Assembly (NCBI GenBank): GCA_963785765.1
Contig: CAWAWM010000004.1
Location: 372,001-436,000, forward strand
Origin: DATBGO01 sp963785765
Lineage (GTDB): Bacteria; Actinomycetota; Actinomycetes; Streptosporangiales; Streptosporangiaceae
Direction: 5' to 3'
Length of the DNA: 64,000 bases
Numbering within the stretch: position 1 is the first letter of the stretch; each line of letters opens with the position of its first letter. The position numbers were made by a program, and so were the translations under genes. Positions 35,036-43,407 of the stretch are shown here, in pieces. Under the pieces are notes generated by a model. It was not told where the DNA came from. It did not search any database and saw nothing but the letters and a program-made list of their open reading frames with translations.

Positions 35036-35866
35036 CTAGCCGCCAGGCGGATCCGCGGTGGCCTGGCCAGCGGCCCGGATCTCGCCGGTCAGGTAGCGCT
35101 GCAACGTCGGGCCGATCGTCGCGGCCAGGTCATCCGGGCTGGCCGAGGCGACCGGCCCGAGCGCCAGCACAAACCTGGTCACGGCCAGCCCCAGGACCTG
35201 GCTCGCGACCATGGCCGCCCGGTATTCCGCATCCGCGTTGCCGCCCGGCGCCCCAGCGCCAGAGCCAGCAGCCGCGCCTTGGCCGGCCACTGCTGTGCCA
35301 TCGGCGCGGGCCGCCTGCGCCACCGGCCCCAGGATGGTTTCGGAGATGAATTCGCGCAGCATCCTGGCCGCTTGCTCGCTGGTCAGCGCCGAGCGCAGCA
35401 GGCCGAGGAGGGTGCGCCGCACCGCGGCGTCATCCCAGGCCCGCAGCGCGGTCCGGATCAGCTGCTCACCGGCGCTGACCCCGGGTGCCTGCGCGCCGGG
35501 CGCCAGCGCCGCCAGGATCATCTCTCCCGGCGCGAACGGCAGCCGCATGGCCGCGACGAACAACTGCTCCTTCGAGCCGAAGAAGTGGTGCACGAGCGCC
35601 GGATCGACCGCCGCGTCCGCGGCGATCGACCTGATGGTCGCGCCGTCGTAGCCGTGCTCAGCGAACCGGTGGCGGGCCGCGTCCAGGATCGTCTCCCTGG
35701 TGCCGCTGTCGCCGGCTCGTCGCCCGGCGGCGCGCCCGGCCTGGCTGGCCCGGGCGCCCCGGCTGCCCCGGTTGGCCTGGCCGGCTCGGCTGCCCTGACT
35801 GCCCTGGCTGGCCTGACTGGCCTGGCTGGTCGGCGGGGCGGCAGCCGCGCGGTGCGGCCGGGTCAC
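35036..35866 (-). CDS. TetR-family regulator at the end of an ABC exporter operon
   Basis: 276 residues. An unusual N-terminal extension of about 52 residues rich in Ser/Gln/Ala/Gly/Arg, encoded by short 9-15-bp repeats, precedes a standard TetR helix-turn-helix (TRETILDAARHRFAEHGYDGATIRSIAADAAVDPALVHHFFGSKEQ). The C-terminal ligand domain ends with another low-complexity stretch. The GTG at 35866 overlaps the ABC ATPase stop (GTGA). It is the last gene of the permease-ATPase-ATPase-TetR operon. The inverted repeat at 39098-39113 is a likely operator. Confidence 0.9.
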   Translation of the reverse strand: MTRPHRAAAAPPTSQASQASQGSQGSRAGQANRGSRGARASQAGRAAGRRAGDSGTRETILDAARHRFAEHGYDGATIRSIAADAAVDPALVHHFFGSKEQLFVAAMRLPFAPGEMILAALAPGAQAPGVSAGEQLIRTALRAWDDAAVRRTLLGLLRSALTSEQAARMLREFISETILGPVAQAARADGTAVAGQGAAAGSGAGAPGGNADAEYRAAMVASQVLGLAVTRFVLALGPVASASPDDLAATIGPTLQRYLTGEIRAAGQATADPPGG

Positions 35867-36762
35867 CGGGGTACCTCCGTTCCGGAGCTGGACAACGTGA
35901 GCTCGAAGAACCGCTCTTCCAGGGTCGCGGGTGCATCCGCCACCCGCGCGTCGAGGTCACCGAGCGCGTGCCGGACTTCCGCCGACGGACAGCTGGGCAC
36001 CCGCAGCGACCGGCCGGCCAGCGCGACCGGCAGCCCGGCGCGCTCCAGGGCGGTGAACGCGGCCGTCCACGAAGCCGCCGTGACCACGCTGACCCGGGCC
36101 GGCCCGATGATCTGCGCGGCGGTCCCGGCCGCCACCACTGCCCCGTCCGCCATGATCACCAGGCGGCTGCACTCGCCGGCTTCGTCCAGGTGGTGGGTGG
36201 TCACCAGGACCCCGGCGCCGGCCGCAGCAGCGTCGCTGATGGTCTCCCAGAGCCGGGCGCGGCCCAGCGGGTCGACTCCGGAGGTCGGCTCGTCCAGGAT
36301 CAGCAGGTCCGGCCGGTGCGACAGGACCTGCGCGAACGCGATCCGGCGCTGTACCCCGAGCGGCAGCGAGCCCACCACCGTGTTGGCATACGAGCGCAGC
36401 GCGGCGGGCAGCTCAGGCCCATCCCGCCCGCTGCCGAACACGGCCGCCGAGAACTTCAGGTTCTCGGCTGGGGTCAGGTCGTCGTACAGGCCGAGCCCCT
36501 GCGGCAGATAGCCGATGCGGCGCCGGGTAGCCCGCGACGGCGCGGCGCCGAACAGCGCGACCTCGCCCGCCGAGGGCGTCAGCAGGCCGAGCAGCAGCCG
36601 GATCAGCGTCGTCTTGCCCGCCCCGTTCGCGCCGAGCAGGCCAACGATCTCGCCGGAATTCACCTGCAGGTCAACCTGGTCGACGGCGGTGAACTGACCG
36701 AAGCGGCAGCTCACCCCCGCGCACTGGGCAAGCGGGCTGGCACCCGCGGCGGCGCCGGTCAC
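35863..36762 (-). CDS. ABC-2 type exporter ATP-binding protein, second copy
   Basis: 299-residue ATPase. Walker A GANGAGKTT lies near residue 45 and Walker B LLILDEPTSGVDP follows later. The LSGGQ-like signature is not canonical (SLPLGVQRRIAFAQVLSH), so this half may be the less active one. The Asp-containing loop VTTHHLDEAGE follows. The GTG at 36762 overlaps the stop of the preceding ATPase gene. Two ATPase genes with one permease suggest a heteromeric exporter. Confidence 0.92.
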   Translation of the reverse strand: MTGAAAGASPLAQCAGVSCRFGQFTAVDQVDLQVNSGEIVGLLGANGAGKTTLIRLLLGLLTPSAGEVALFGAAPSRATRRRIGYLPQGLGLYDDLTPAENLKFSAAVFGSGRDGPELPAALRSYANTVVGSLPLGVQRRIAFAQVLSHRPDLLILDEPTSGVDPLGRARLWETISDAAAAGAGVLVTTHHLDEAGECSRLVIMADGAVVAAGTAAQIIGPARVSVVTAASWTAAFTALERAGLPVALAGRSLRVPSCPSAEVRHALGDLDARVADAPATLEERFFELTLSSSGTEVPR

Positions 36763-37850
36763 CGGAGGCTCCCGGCCAGCCGCAGCTCGCGGGCCAGAGC
36801 CGCGACCGTCACCGCGTCCTGCAGGTCAGGCCGGATAACCGGGCCTGCTGCCGGGCCTGCTATCGGGCCTGCTGCTGGGCCTGAGCCCGGCGGATCCCAG
36901 ACCCGCCAGTGGCCGCCGCGGCGCCACGCCCGGAGCCCGTCCTGGCCGGACGGCCGCTCCCGCACCGCACGGAGCGTGCCGGGAATCGCGGCGACGATCT
37001 CATCCGGGGTCCCGGTGGCCAGCTCCCGCCCGGCGTCCAGGGCCACGACCAGGCCGGCCCGCTCGGCCTCGTCCAGGTAGCTCGTGGAAAACACCACGGC
37101 TGACCCGCCGGTGGCCGCCCGGGCGATCAGCCACCACAGATCGGACCGGCTGACCGGGTCGACGCCAGTGCTCGGCTCATCGAGGACCAGCAGGTCCGGC
37201 CGGTGCACCAGCGCGGCGATCATGCCGAGCTTCTGGCGCATGCCGCCGGACAGCTGGCCGACCAGCCGGTCCCTGGCCGCGGTCAGCCCGGCCCGGTCGA
37301 GGTACTCCGCCACCTGCTCGCGGGCCTGGGCGGCGGTCAGGCCGTAGGCCGCCGCGCGGAAGGCCAGGTTCTCGGCGACGGTCAGGTCGGGGTACAGGCC
37401 CGAGCTGGCCGGCAGGTACCCGATCCGCCGCACCTCCGGCCGGCTGACCCGGCCGGAGCCCGGCGCCTGTGCACCGGCCAGGCAGCGCAGCAGCGTGGTC
37501 TTGCCCGCGCCGTCACCGCCCACGACCGCGGTCACCTGGCCGGCCGCCGCGACCAGTGACACGTGGTCGAGGGCGAGCGAGTCGTCATGCCAAACGGATA
37601 CCTCCTGCAGGCCCCAGCCACCTCGGCCAGTGCTGTCTGGTGCGGCGCTATCCGGTGCAGTGCTATCCGGTGCAGTGCTATCCGGTTCACGCCCGCCTGG
37701 TTGCGGGCCGCCTGGTTGCGGGCCGCCTGGTTGCCCGGCCGCCTGGTTGCCTGCTGCCGGGCCGCCTGGTTGCCGGCCGCCTGGTTGCGGGCCGCCTGGT
37801 TGCGGGCCGCCTGGTTGCGGGCCGCTCGCGCGGCGCGGCCGGCTGGTCAT
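36759..37850 (-). CDS. ABC-2 type exporter ATP-binding protein with repeat-rich N-terminus
   Basis: 363 residues. The first 75 or so are tandem short repeats (Gly-Pro-Gln-Pro-Gly and Asp-Ser-Thr-Ala-Pro types). A canonical ATPase follows: Walker A GGDGAGKTT, signature LSGGMRQKLG, Walker B LLVLDEPSTGVDP. A second repetitive stretch (AAGPIAGPAAGP) is near the C-terminus, encoded around 36837-36890. The ATG at 37850 overlaps the permease stop as ATGA, which fixes the start; the repeats are therefore inside the protein rather than in a leader. Confidence 0.9.
   Translation of the reverse strand: MTSRPRRASGPQPGGPQPGGPQPGGRQPGGPAAGNQAAGQPGGPQPGGPQPGGREPDSTAPDSTAPDSAAPDSTGRGGWGLQEVSVWHDDSLALDHVSLVAAAGQVTAVVGGDGAGKTTLLRCLAGAQAPGSGRVSRPEVRRIGYLPASSGLYPDLTVAENLAFRAAAYGLTAAQAREQVAEYLDRAGLTAARDRLVGQLSGGMRQKLGMIAALVHRPDLLVLDEPSTGVDPVSRSDLWWLIARAATGGSAVVFSTSYLDEAERAGLVVALDAGRELATGTPDEIVAAIPGTLRAVRERPSGQDGLRAWRRGGHWRVWDPPGSGPAAGPIAGPAAGPVIRPDLQDAVTVAALARELRLAGSLR
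37631..37690. repeat. 15-bp tandem repeat, 4 copies, coding
   Basis: Units of the form CGCTATCCGGTGCAG encode the pentapeptide Asp-Ser-Thr-Ala-Pro in the N-terminal tail of the ABC ATPase. Confidence 0.85.
37697..37826. repeat. 15-bp tandem repeat, about 8 imperfect copies, coding
   Basis: Repeats of CCTGGTTGCGGGCCG, some with a small insertion or change, encode Gly-Pro-Gln-Pro-Gly units at the very N-terminus of the ABC ATPase. Confidence 0.85.
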
Positions 37851-39031
37851 GCCGGATCCCGGGGCGCGGTACCCGCCAGCGCGGGCCGTTGCGCACCAGC
37901 CTGCCCGGGCGGACGGTGCCGGTTGCGGCCGGACGGCGCGGGCGCGAGGAAGGCCCGGAACCGCAGCGTGGCCAAGGTCACGATGACGGCGCCCAGTAGG
38001 GCCAGGTACGCGAAGTACGGCCACAGCGCGGAGAGCGGCTCGGCCCGGAGCATGACGCCACGGGAGATCTGGTTGAAGTAGGTCAGCGGCAGCAGATAGG
38101 CGATCCAGCGCACGCCCACCACGATCGAGGACAGCGGAAAGATCAGCCCGGACAGCAGCACCTGCGGCAACAGCACCATGATGGCGAGCTGGATGGCCTG
38201 GCCCTGGTTCTGCGAAACGCTGGAGATAAGGACGCCGAGCCCGAGCGTCACGAAGAGGAATTCCAGGGCGCCCAGTGCGAACACAGCGGGCGAGCCGCGG
38301 AACGGGACCCCGAAGATCGCGATACCGACCGCGAGCACGATCGCCAGGTCAACGGTGGCCACCACGAAGTAGGGAACGATCTTTCCGAGGTACACGTCCC
38401 GGGTGCGCAACGGCATCACGGCCAGCTGCTCGAGCGTGCCGGTCTGCCGTTCGCGGACCACGCCGAGACTGGTGATGATCACGCCGACGAACACCAGGAC
38501 GACGCCGGCCAGGCCGGGGATCATGATGTCGGAGGTCTTGAGATCCGGGTTATACAGGATGCTGACCTGCGGCGTGCCCAGCGCCAGGCCAGCCGCTGCG
38601 GCAGCCCCGCCCGCGCCCGCGGCCCCGCCCGCGGCGACCGGCCGGGCCAGCCGCTCCAGGCCAGCCAGGGCCGTCAGCGCCGCCCGCGCGGCGAACAGCT
38701 GGCTGCCGTCGATGAGCACCGCGGGCCGGGCGCCGCCGGTCACCACGGCCATATCCGCCCGGCCGTCGCGCAACTCGTCCTGAGCCCAGGTCCGGCCCTG
38801 GGCCGGCGCCGCGGACACCACGTCGAACGTGACCCCGTCGAACGTCCCGTGCAGCACCGCCCGCACCGCCCCGGCCTGCGGGCCGGCCGCGGCGACCGAG
38901 ATGGTCTTCACGTCGAAGCTGGCCGCGTAGCCCAGCACCACCAGCAGCAGGACCGGCATCACGATCATCATCGCGAGCGTGCGGCGGTCCCGGCGCAGCT
39001 GGCGGAACTCTTTCACGATCATCGCCCACAC
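37847..39031 (-). CDS. ABC-2 type exporter permease
   Basis: 394 residues in the ABC-2 permease arrangement. An N-terminal cytoplasmic stretch and a first helix (about 21-38, MMIVMPVLLLVVLGYAA) lead into a large extracytoplasmic loop. Helices and a second half (about 175-385) follow, with the family motif RERQTGTLEQLAVMPLR. The GTG at 39031 has GGAGG nine bases upstream; an internal ATG at 39022 is possible. First gene of the operon; the TetR-type operator at 39098-39113 precedes it. Confidence 0.92.
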   Translation of the reverse strand: MWAMIVKEFRQLRRDRRTLAMMIVMPVLLLVVLGYAASFDVKTISVAAAGPQAGAVRAVLHGTFDGVTFDVVSAAPAQGRTWAQDELRDGRADMAVVTGGARPAVLIDGSQLFAARAALTALAGLERLARPVAAGGAAGAGGAAAAAGLALGTPQVSILYNPDLKTSDIMIPGLAGVVLVFVGVIITSLGVVRERQTGTLEQLAVMPLRTRDVYLGKIVPYFVVATVDLAIVLAVGIAIFGVPFRGSPAVFALGALEFLFVTLGLGVLISSVSQNQGQAIQLAIMVLLPQVLLSGLIFPLSSIVVGVRWIAYLLPLTYFNQISRGVMLRAEPLSALWPYFAYLALLGAVIVTLATLRFRAFLAPAPSGRNRHRPPGQAGAQRPALAGTAPRDPA

Positions 39032-39097
39032 GGGCGCTCGCCTCCCGCCGCCTGGGCCTGCGGGCCCGCTAGGACCTGCCGGATTGTCATCGAAAAT

Positions 39098-39132
39098 TTC
39101 AACGCCTGTTGAATTCTACGGTCGTTGAATTC
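39098..39132. promoter_or_regulatory. TetR-type inverted repeat upstream of the ABC exporter operon
   Basis: TTCAAC-GCCT-GTTGAA at 39098-39113 is a perfect inverted repeat. GTTGAATTC at 39108-39116 recurs at 39124-39132, 16 bases on, suggesting a second half-site. It is AT-rich in GC-rich DNA and 67 bases before the permease start, so it is a candidate site for the TetR at the end of that operon. Confidence 0.75.
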
Positions 39133-39217
39133 CTGGCGTCAATGCCGCAGGACTAGACCGGATCGTCGACGCCGGTTTCCGGTGGCGGGCCGGCCCCGGG
39201 ATCGGCAAGATCGGGGC

Positions 39218-39958
39218 ATGACCTCTGAACCGCACCGGCGGGCGATCGGCTCACTGCGGGCCGTGGCGCTGGACGCCCCGGACATCGACCGGCTGGCCAC
39301 GTTCTACGAGCAGTTCGCCGGCTGGCGACGCGTCCCCGACGACGAAGATGATTGGATCACGATCGACTCCGGTGACGGCTGGCGGATGGGCCTGCAACGG
39401 GCCATCGGCCACGTGCCGCCGCACTGGCCGGACCAGGACCGTCCGCAGCAGGGTCATCTTGACTTCCGGGTACCGGACATCGACGCGGCGGCCGAACGCG
39501 CCCAGCAGCTCGGTGCCACCCTGCTGCGCCGCAACGAGCGGTGGCATACGCTGGCCGACCCGGCCGGTCACCCGTTCGACCTGTGCCTCAACTCGGATGA
39601 TCCGCGCACCACCGTGATGGGCGTCATGCTCGACTGCCCCGACGCGAAGGCGCTGAGCCGCTTCTACGCGGAGCTGCTCGGCAAGCCGGTGACGTACGAG
39701 GCGGACGGGGCCGCCATGATCGGCGAGGACGGCGCGCAGCCGGTGATGTTCCAGCAGGTGGAGCAGTACACGGCGCCGCGCTGGCCGGATCCGGCGTACC
39801 CGCAGCAGATCCACCTCGACGTGACCGTCCAGGACGTGGCCGCGGCGGAACGGGCCGCCCTCGACATCGGTGCCACCCGGCTGGATGGCGCCGGCCCGAA
39901 CTGGCGCGTCTACGCCGATCCGGCTGGCAAGCCCTTCTGTCTGGTGTGGACGGTCTAG
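39218..39958 (+). CDS. Two-domain VOC (glyoxalase-like) protein
   Basis: 246 residues made of two vicinal-oxygen-chelate domains (about 12-115 and 125-245), each starting with a SL(R)AVALD / GVMLDC strand and a FYEQFAGWRR / FYAELLGKPV helix, and containing HLDFRVPD / HLDVTVQD. This is the duplicated glyoxalase-like arrangement of many actinobacterial stress proteins. Ligand or reaction unknown. The ATG at 39218 gives a normal first strand; a longer frame to 39125 would run into the operator region. Confidence 0.85.
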   Translation: MTSEPHRRAIGSLRAVALDAPDIDRLATFYEQFAGWRRVPDDEDDWITIDSGDGWRMGLQRAIGHVPPHWPDQDRPQQGHLDFRVPDIDAAAERAQQLGATLLRRNERWHTLADPAGHPFDLCLNSDDPRTTVMGVMLDCPDAKALSRFYAELLGKPVTYEADGAAMIGEDGAQPVMFQQVEQYTAPRWPDPAYPQQIHLDVTVQDVAAAERAALDIGATRLDGAGPNWRVYADPAGKPFCLVWTV

Positions 39959-40010
39959 CGGGCACCGCCCGACCGTCGTGTGGCCACGGCGGATCTGATC
40001 GGATGGAGGC

Positions 40011-41228
40011 ATGGCCATCACGCGGCACCAGGGACGCTGGAGCCTGCCGGACCGGTTCGCCTCCGTCTGGCAGTACCTGCCCGTCGACGTCCCGCCGGGC
40101 GCGACCGGGCTGCGAGCCGAACTCGACTACGACCGCACCGCTGCCACCCTCGACCTCGGCTGCCTCGGGCCAGCCGGGTTCCGCGGCTGGTCCGGCGGGG
40201 CCCGGAGATCATTCGTGATCACCGCGGCCCAGGCCACCCCGGGCTACCTGCCGGGCGAGCTGGAGCCGGGGACCTGGCAGGTAATGCTCGGCCTCTACCG
40301 GATGCCCATCGACGGCATTGACTACCGGCTGACCGCCGAGGTCACCGGCCCGGGCGGGGGCCTGGCACCCGAGCCGCAGCCCGGCCCGCCAGCGCCGCTG
40401 GCCCAGCGCCCGCCGCGCCGTGACCTGCCGGCCTCGGCCGGCCGCCGATGGCTGGCCGGCGACCTGCATACCCACACGGTGCATTCCGATGGCGCGATGA
40501 CCGTGCCCGAGCTGGCGAGGTTCGCGGTCAGTCAGGGCCTGGACTTCATCGCGATCACCGACCACAACACGATCAGCCACCATGCCGAACTCCCCGCCGC
40601 GGCGGCAGCGCACCAGATCATCCTGGTCCCCGGTCAGGAGGTGACGACCATCGCGGGCCATGCGGGCGCGCTCGGCGACGTGGGCTGGATCGACTTCCGG
40701 CGCACCGCGGACTCCTGGCTGGAGGCCACCGAGCAGCGCGGCGGCCTGCTATCGGTCAACCACCCGATCGGCGGTCACGTGAGCTGGACGCTGCCCATGA
40801 CGCGCCGGCCGCCGCTGGTCGAGGCCTGGCACTGGAGCTGGCTCGATCCGCGCTGGACCAATTCGCTGGCCTGGTGGCTGGCCTGGGATCCGGCCGCGAT
40901 CCCGGTCGGCGGCAGCGACTGGCACCGGCCTGGTTCGGATGCACCACCGGGCTCGCCCACGACCTGGGTCGAGGCGGCAGCGGCTGACACGGCTGCCCTG
41001 CTGGACGGCCTCCGGGCCGGCCGCACCGCCATCTCCGCCACCCGGGACGGCCCGGTGCTGCTCCGGGTCGATGGCGAACTGGTCGCGGCCGGCGCCGAGG
41101 GCACCATCCTGGCCGGCCCGGACGGCCCGTCTGCCCTGGTGCGCGGCGCGCTGGAGCGCTTTCCCGGAGCCGCGGGCTGCCACCGGCTGATCGACCTCAC
41201 CGGGGCCACCCTCGCGCTGACGCCGTGA
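40011..41228 (+). CDS. PHP-domain metal-dependent hydrolase (CehA/McbA family)
   Basis: 405 residues. The first 140 form a beta-sandwich-like domain. The PHP catalytic part starts near residue 150 with GDLHTHTVHSDG, and the other metal-binding motifs are ITDHNT, GQEVTT, SVNHPIGG and GGSDWHRPG. CehA/McbA proteins are metal-dependent hydrolases that include carbaryl hydrolase; the substrate here is unknown. The ATG at 40011 has a GGAGG only one base away and a GATCGGA a little further, so the exact start is moderately certain. Confidence 0.88.
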   Translation: MAITRHQGRWSLPDRFASVWQYLPVDVPPGATGLRAELDYDRTAATLDLGCLGPAGFRGWSGGARRSFVITAAQATPGYLPGELEPGTWQVMLGLYRMPIDGIDYRLTAEVTGPGGGLAPEPQPGPPAPLAQRPPRRDLPASAGRRWLAGDLHTHTVHSDGAMTVPELARFAVSQGLDFIAITDHNTISHHAELPAAAAAHQIILVPGQEVTTIAGHAGALGDVGWIDFRRTADSWLEATEQRGGLLSVNHPIGGHVSWTLPMTRRPPLVEAWHWSWLDPRWTNSLAWWLAWDPAAIPVGGSDWHRPGSDAPPGSPTTWVEAAAADTAALLDGLRAGRTAISATRDGPVLLRVDGELVAAGAEGTILAGPDGPSALVRGALERFPGAAGCHRLIDLTGATLALTP

Positions 41229-41233
41229 CGCCG

Positions 41234-41695
41234 TCACCGCGGGCTGGGGGTGATCTGGAACACCGGGTAACCGGGCGCGATCTCGAGCAGCTTCTCCTCG
41301 GGAGCGTCCGCGCCGACTCCGTCGAAAAACACGCCGACCTCGAACTTCCAGCGCTTCAGGTAGGCGCGCAGCACTTCCGGCTTCTGCGCGTCGGTCAGCT
41401 CGGTGGCGGTGAACCGCTCCACGCGCCGGCCGACCCGTAGCTCGCCGCCACCGGCCACGCGCATGTTCCGCACCCATTGGGTGTGGCCACGCGGGGCGAC
41501 CAGGTAGCGATGGCCGTTATAGGTCAGCGGGTTCACCGGCGTGGTCCGCCACTCGCCGCTGGTGCGGCCCCGGACCGCCAGCACCCGGCTGCCCCAGATG
41601 CTGATCCCGTGCCGGGTCAGCCAGCGGACCGAGTTGTTGAACAAGCGAGTCGTGCCGTCGGCCTTGACGTTGCGCGGGACGGCGTTGTCAGTCAT
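41234..41695 (-). CDS. F420-dependent (Ddn-like) nitroreductase family protein
   Basis: 153 residues of the split-barrel DDN family that binds deazaflavin F420. Hallmarks are VRGRTSGEWRTTPVNPLTYNGHRYLVAPRGHTQWVRNMR, the phosphate-binding and F420-tail region, and the C-terminal YPVFQITP strand. In mycobacteria such proteins reduce nitro compounds or quinones with F420H2. The ATG at 41695 has GGGAG seven bases upstream. It is divergent from a TetR gene at 41893 and the shared spacer has several inverted repeats, so it is likely TetR-regulated. Confidence 0.9.
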   Translation of the reverse strand: MTDNAVPRNVKADGTTRLFNNSVRWLTRHGISIWGSRVLAVRGRTSGEWRTTPVNPLTYNGHRYLVAPRGHTQWVRNMRVAGGGELRVGRRVERFTATELTDAQKPEVLRAYLKRWKFEVGVFFDGVGADAPEEKLLEIAPGYPVFQITPSPR

Positions 41696-41785
41696 TGCAT
41701 ACTCCCTGCTTGCGTCCTGCCGGGTGCGGTAGCGCCCGGATCCTGCCCCGCCCACCCGGCCAGCCTAGACCGGATCGGAGCTTGA

Positions 41786-41865
41786 GAGATCACTGCTCTC
41801 TATTAAGAGCAGTGTCTCCCTCCGTTTCACAGTTGTCAAGAGCAATGATCTCGTTATTGATCAAT
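41786..41865. promoter_or_regulatory. Cluster of inverted repeats between Ddn-like and TetR genes
   Basis: CACTGCTCT-CTATTA-AGAGCAGTG (41791-41814) is a perfect 9-bp inverted repeat. GAGATCACTGCTCT at 41786-41799 recurs, inverted and with one change, at 41840-41853. ATTGATCAAT at 41856-41865 is a short palindrome. The repeated element GAGATCA(C/T)TGCTCT is a good TetR operator candidate. Confidence 0.75.
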
Positions 41866-41892
41866 GATCTCTAATCTGCCAGACTGGGCCCC

Positions 41893-42681
41893 ATGACTGC
41901 GAGCCAGACCGCGAGACAGCGGGCCAGGGCCGAACTCACCCGCGAGATCAAGGAGGAGGCCCGGCGCCAGGTCGCGGCCGCGGGAGCGCAGCGGCTGTCC
42001 CTGCGGGCCGTCGCGCGCGAGCTCGGCATGGTCTCATCGGCCCTGTACCGATACTTCCCGAGCCGGGATGACCTGCTGACGGCGCTGATCATCGACGCCT
42101 ACAACGCGCTCGGCGACCGCGCCGAGCAGGCGGTCGCGGCGCTCCCCCGCGCCGACGTCCGCAGCCGCTGGCGGGCCTGCTGCGCCGCGGCTCGTGACTG
42201 GGCCCTGACTCATCCGCACGAATACGCCCTGATCTACGGCTCACCCGTGCCCGGCTACCAGGCCCCGCAGGAAACGATCCCGCCGGCCAGCCGGGTCGCG
42301 CTCGTCCTGGGCGGCCTGCTGGCCGATGCCCAGGCCGGGTCACCGGCTGCCCCACCGCCGGCCACCGGCCCGGCCTCCCCGCCGCCGGTCCCGGCTAGCC
42401 TCCGGCAGGCCGGGCCCGCCGCGGACAGCGCGCGCGGATGCGTGTCCGCGCTGCCCGCGCGGCTCCGCCAGCAGGCCGCGGTGGTCGGCGCCGCCATCGC
42501 GCCCGGGGTGGACGAAGCGGTGATCGTCCGCGCGCTGATCGCCTGGACCCAGCTGTTCGGCATGATCAGCTTCGAGTTGTTCGGCCAGCTAGTCGGCAGC
42601 GCCGACCCGGCCGACGAGTTCTTCGGCTACGCGGTGGATCAGATGGCCGGCTTTGTGGGACTGCCGTGCGGCGGACGCTGA
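41893..42681 (+). CDS. TetR-family transcriptional regulator
   Basis: 262 residues. The N-terminal helix-turn-helix reads RLSLRAVARELGMVSSALYRYFPSRDDLLTALI, typical of the family. The C-terminal domain includes WALTHPHEYALIYGSPVPGY, of the WHG type found in several actinobacterial TetRs. A Pro/Ala-rich linker interrupts it at about residue 145-175. The ATG at 41893 is about 28 bases after the last inverted repeat. It is probably autoregulated together with the divergent Ddn-like gene. Confidence 0.92.
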   Translation: MTASQTARQRARAELTREIKEEARRQVAAAGAQRLSLRAVARELGMVSSALYRYFPSRDDLLTALIIDAYNALGDRAEQAVAALPRADVRSRWRACCAAARDWALTHPHEYALIYGSPVPGYQAPQETIPPASRVALVLGGLLADAQAGSPAAPPPATGPASPPPVPASLRQAGPAADSARGCVSALPARLRQQAAVVGAAIAPGVDEAVIVRALIAWTQLFGMISFELFGQLVGSADPADEFFGYAVDQMAGFVGLPCGGR

Positions 42682-42762
42682 GGTGCCGGTGACATCAGGC
42701 GCCGCCGGCAGGTCCGCGTCGCCGGTTGCCCTCGGGTCCAGCGACCGTGGATACGTCATGCT

Positions 42763-43371
42763 ATGTGCATGAGTGATAAGTTCCTCGGCCGACTGCGGCC
42801 AGGACGCGGCAGCGCGGCGTCTCGCCGGATCGACCGGCTGACGTCGGCGCTGGTCGATCAGTGGTCTGATCACCCAGCTGCTCAGGAATACCTGCGCTTC
42901 CAGTGGAGCGAGCGGGTACTGACCGCACACGTGACGAGCCGGCGGGCGCAGAAGACGTTCTACCTGGCCCGCTGGCTCGTGGTTATCGGCGCCACCACCG
43001 TTCCCACCCTGATCGCGGTAGGAGCCAGAACCCATGGCACCGTCGCCACGGTCACGCAGGTCGCAGCCGTGGTGCTCAGTCTGCTCGTTGCCATCGCCGC
43101 CAGTGCTCTTCAGGTGCAGATGGGCCAGCGCTGGCGCCTGTTCAACCAGCTAGAGTCCGAACTTGAACATGCCGGCTGGCAGCTTTACCAACGGCGCGGT
43201 GAGTACGCCGACGGAACCCTCGATCAGCGGTTTGCCGCATTCGTTGACCGGGTCGAGAGCGTCGTGCTCGCCTACCAGACTGGGTACTCGGCGCAGCTGG
43301 AAAGGCTGGAGCGGGTCCAAGGGACTTCTGGTGCGCCACATCCGCTGACACCGGACTGGCACTGGCCCTGA
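42763..43371 (+). CDS. DUF4231 two-helix membrane protein
   Basis: 202 residues with a basic N-terminal part, two closely spaced membrane helices (about residues 72-88, VVIGATTVPTLIAVGAR; 97-114, AAVVLSLLVAIAASALQV) and a helical C-terminal half with QRWRLFNQLESELEHAGWQLYQRRGEY. This is the DUF4231 pattern, related to small two-helix effector-like families; function unknown. ATG at 42763 or 42769; no clear ribosome binding site. No toxin, nuclease or nucleotide-cyclase partner is visible next to it. Confidence 0.75.
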   Translation: MCMSDKFLGRLRPGRGSAASRRIDRLTSALVDQWSDHPAAQEYLRFQWSERVLTAHVTSRRAQKTFYLARWLVVIGATTVPTLIAVGARTHGTVATVTQVAAVVLSLLVAIAASALQVQMGQRWRLFNQLESELEHAGWQLYQRRGEYADGTLDQRFAAFVDRVESVVLAYQTGYSAQLERLERVQGTSGAPHPLTPDWHWP

Positions 43372-43407
43372 CCAGCCTGACGGGCAGACGCGAGGGAGGC
43401 AAACGTC

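Noticed and set aside
42763..43371. DUF4231 protein as effector of an antiphage nucleotide-signalling system
   Set aside because: Two-helix families can act as effectors, but no cyclase, TIR, nuclease or sensor gene is adjacent; the neighbours are an SDR and a TetR gene.
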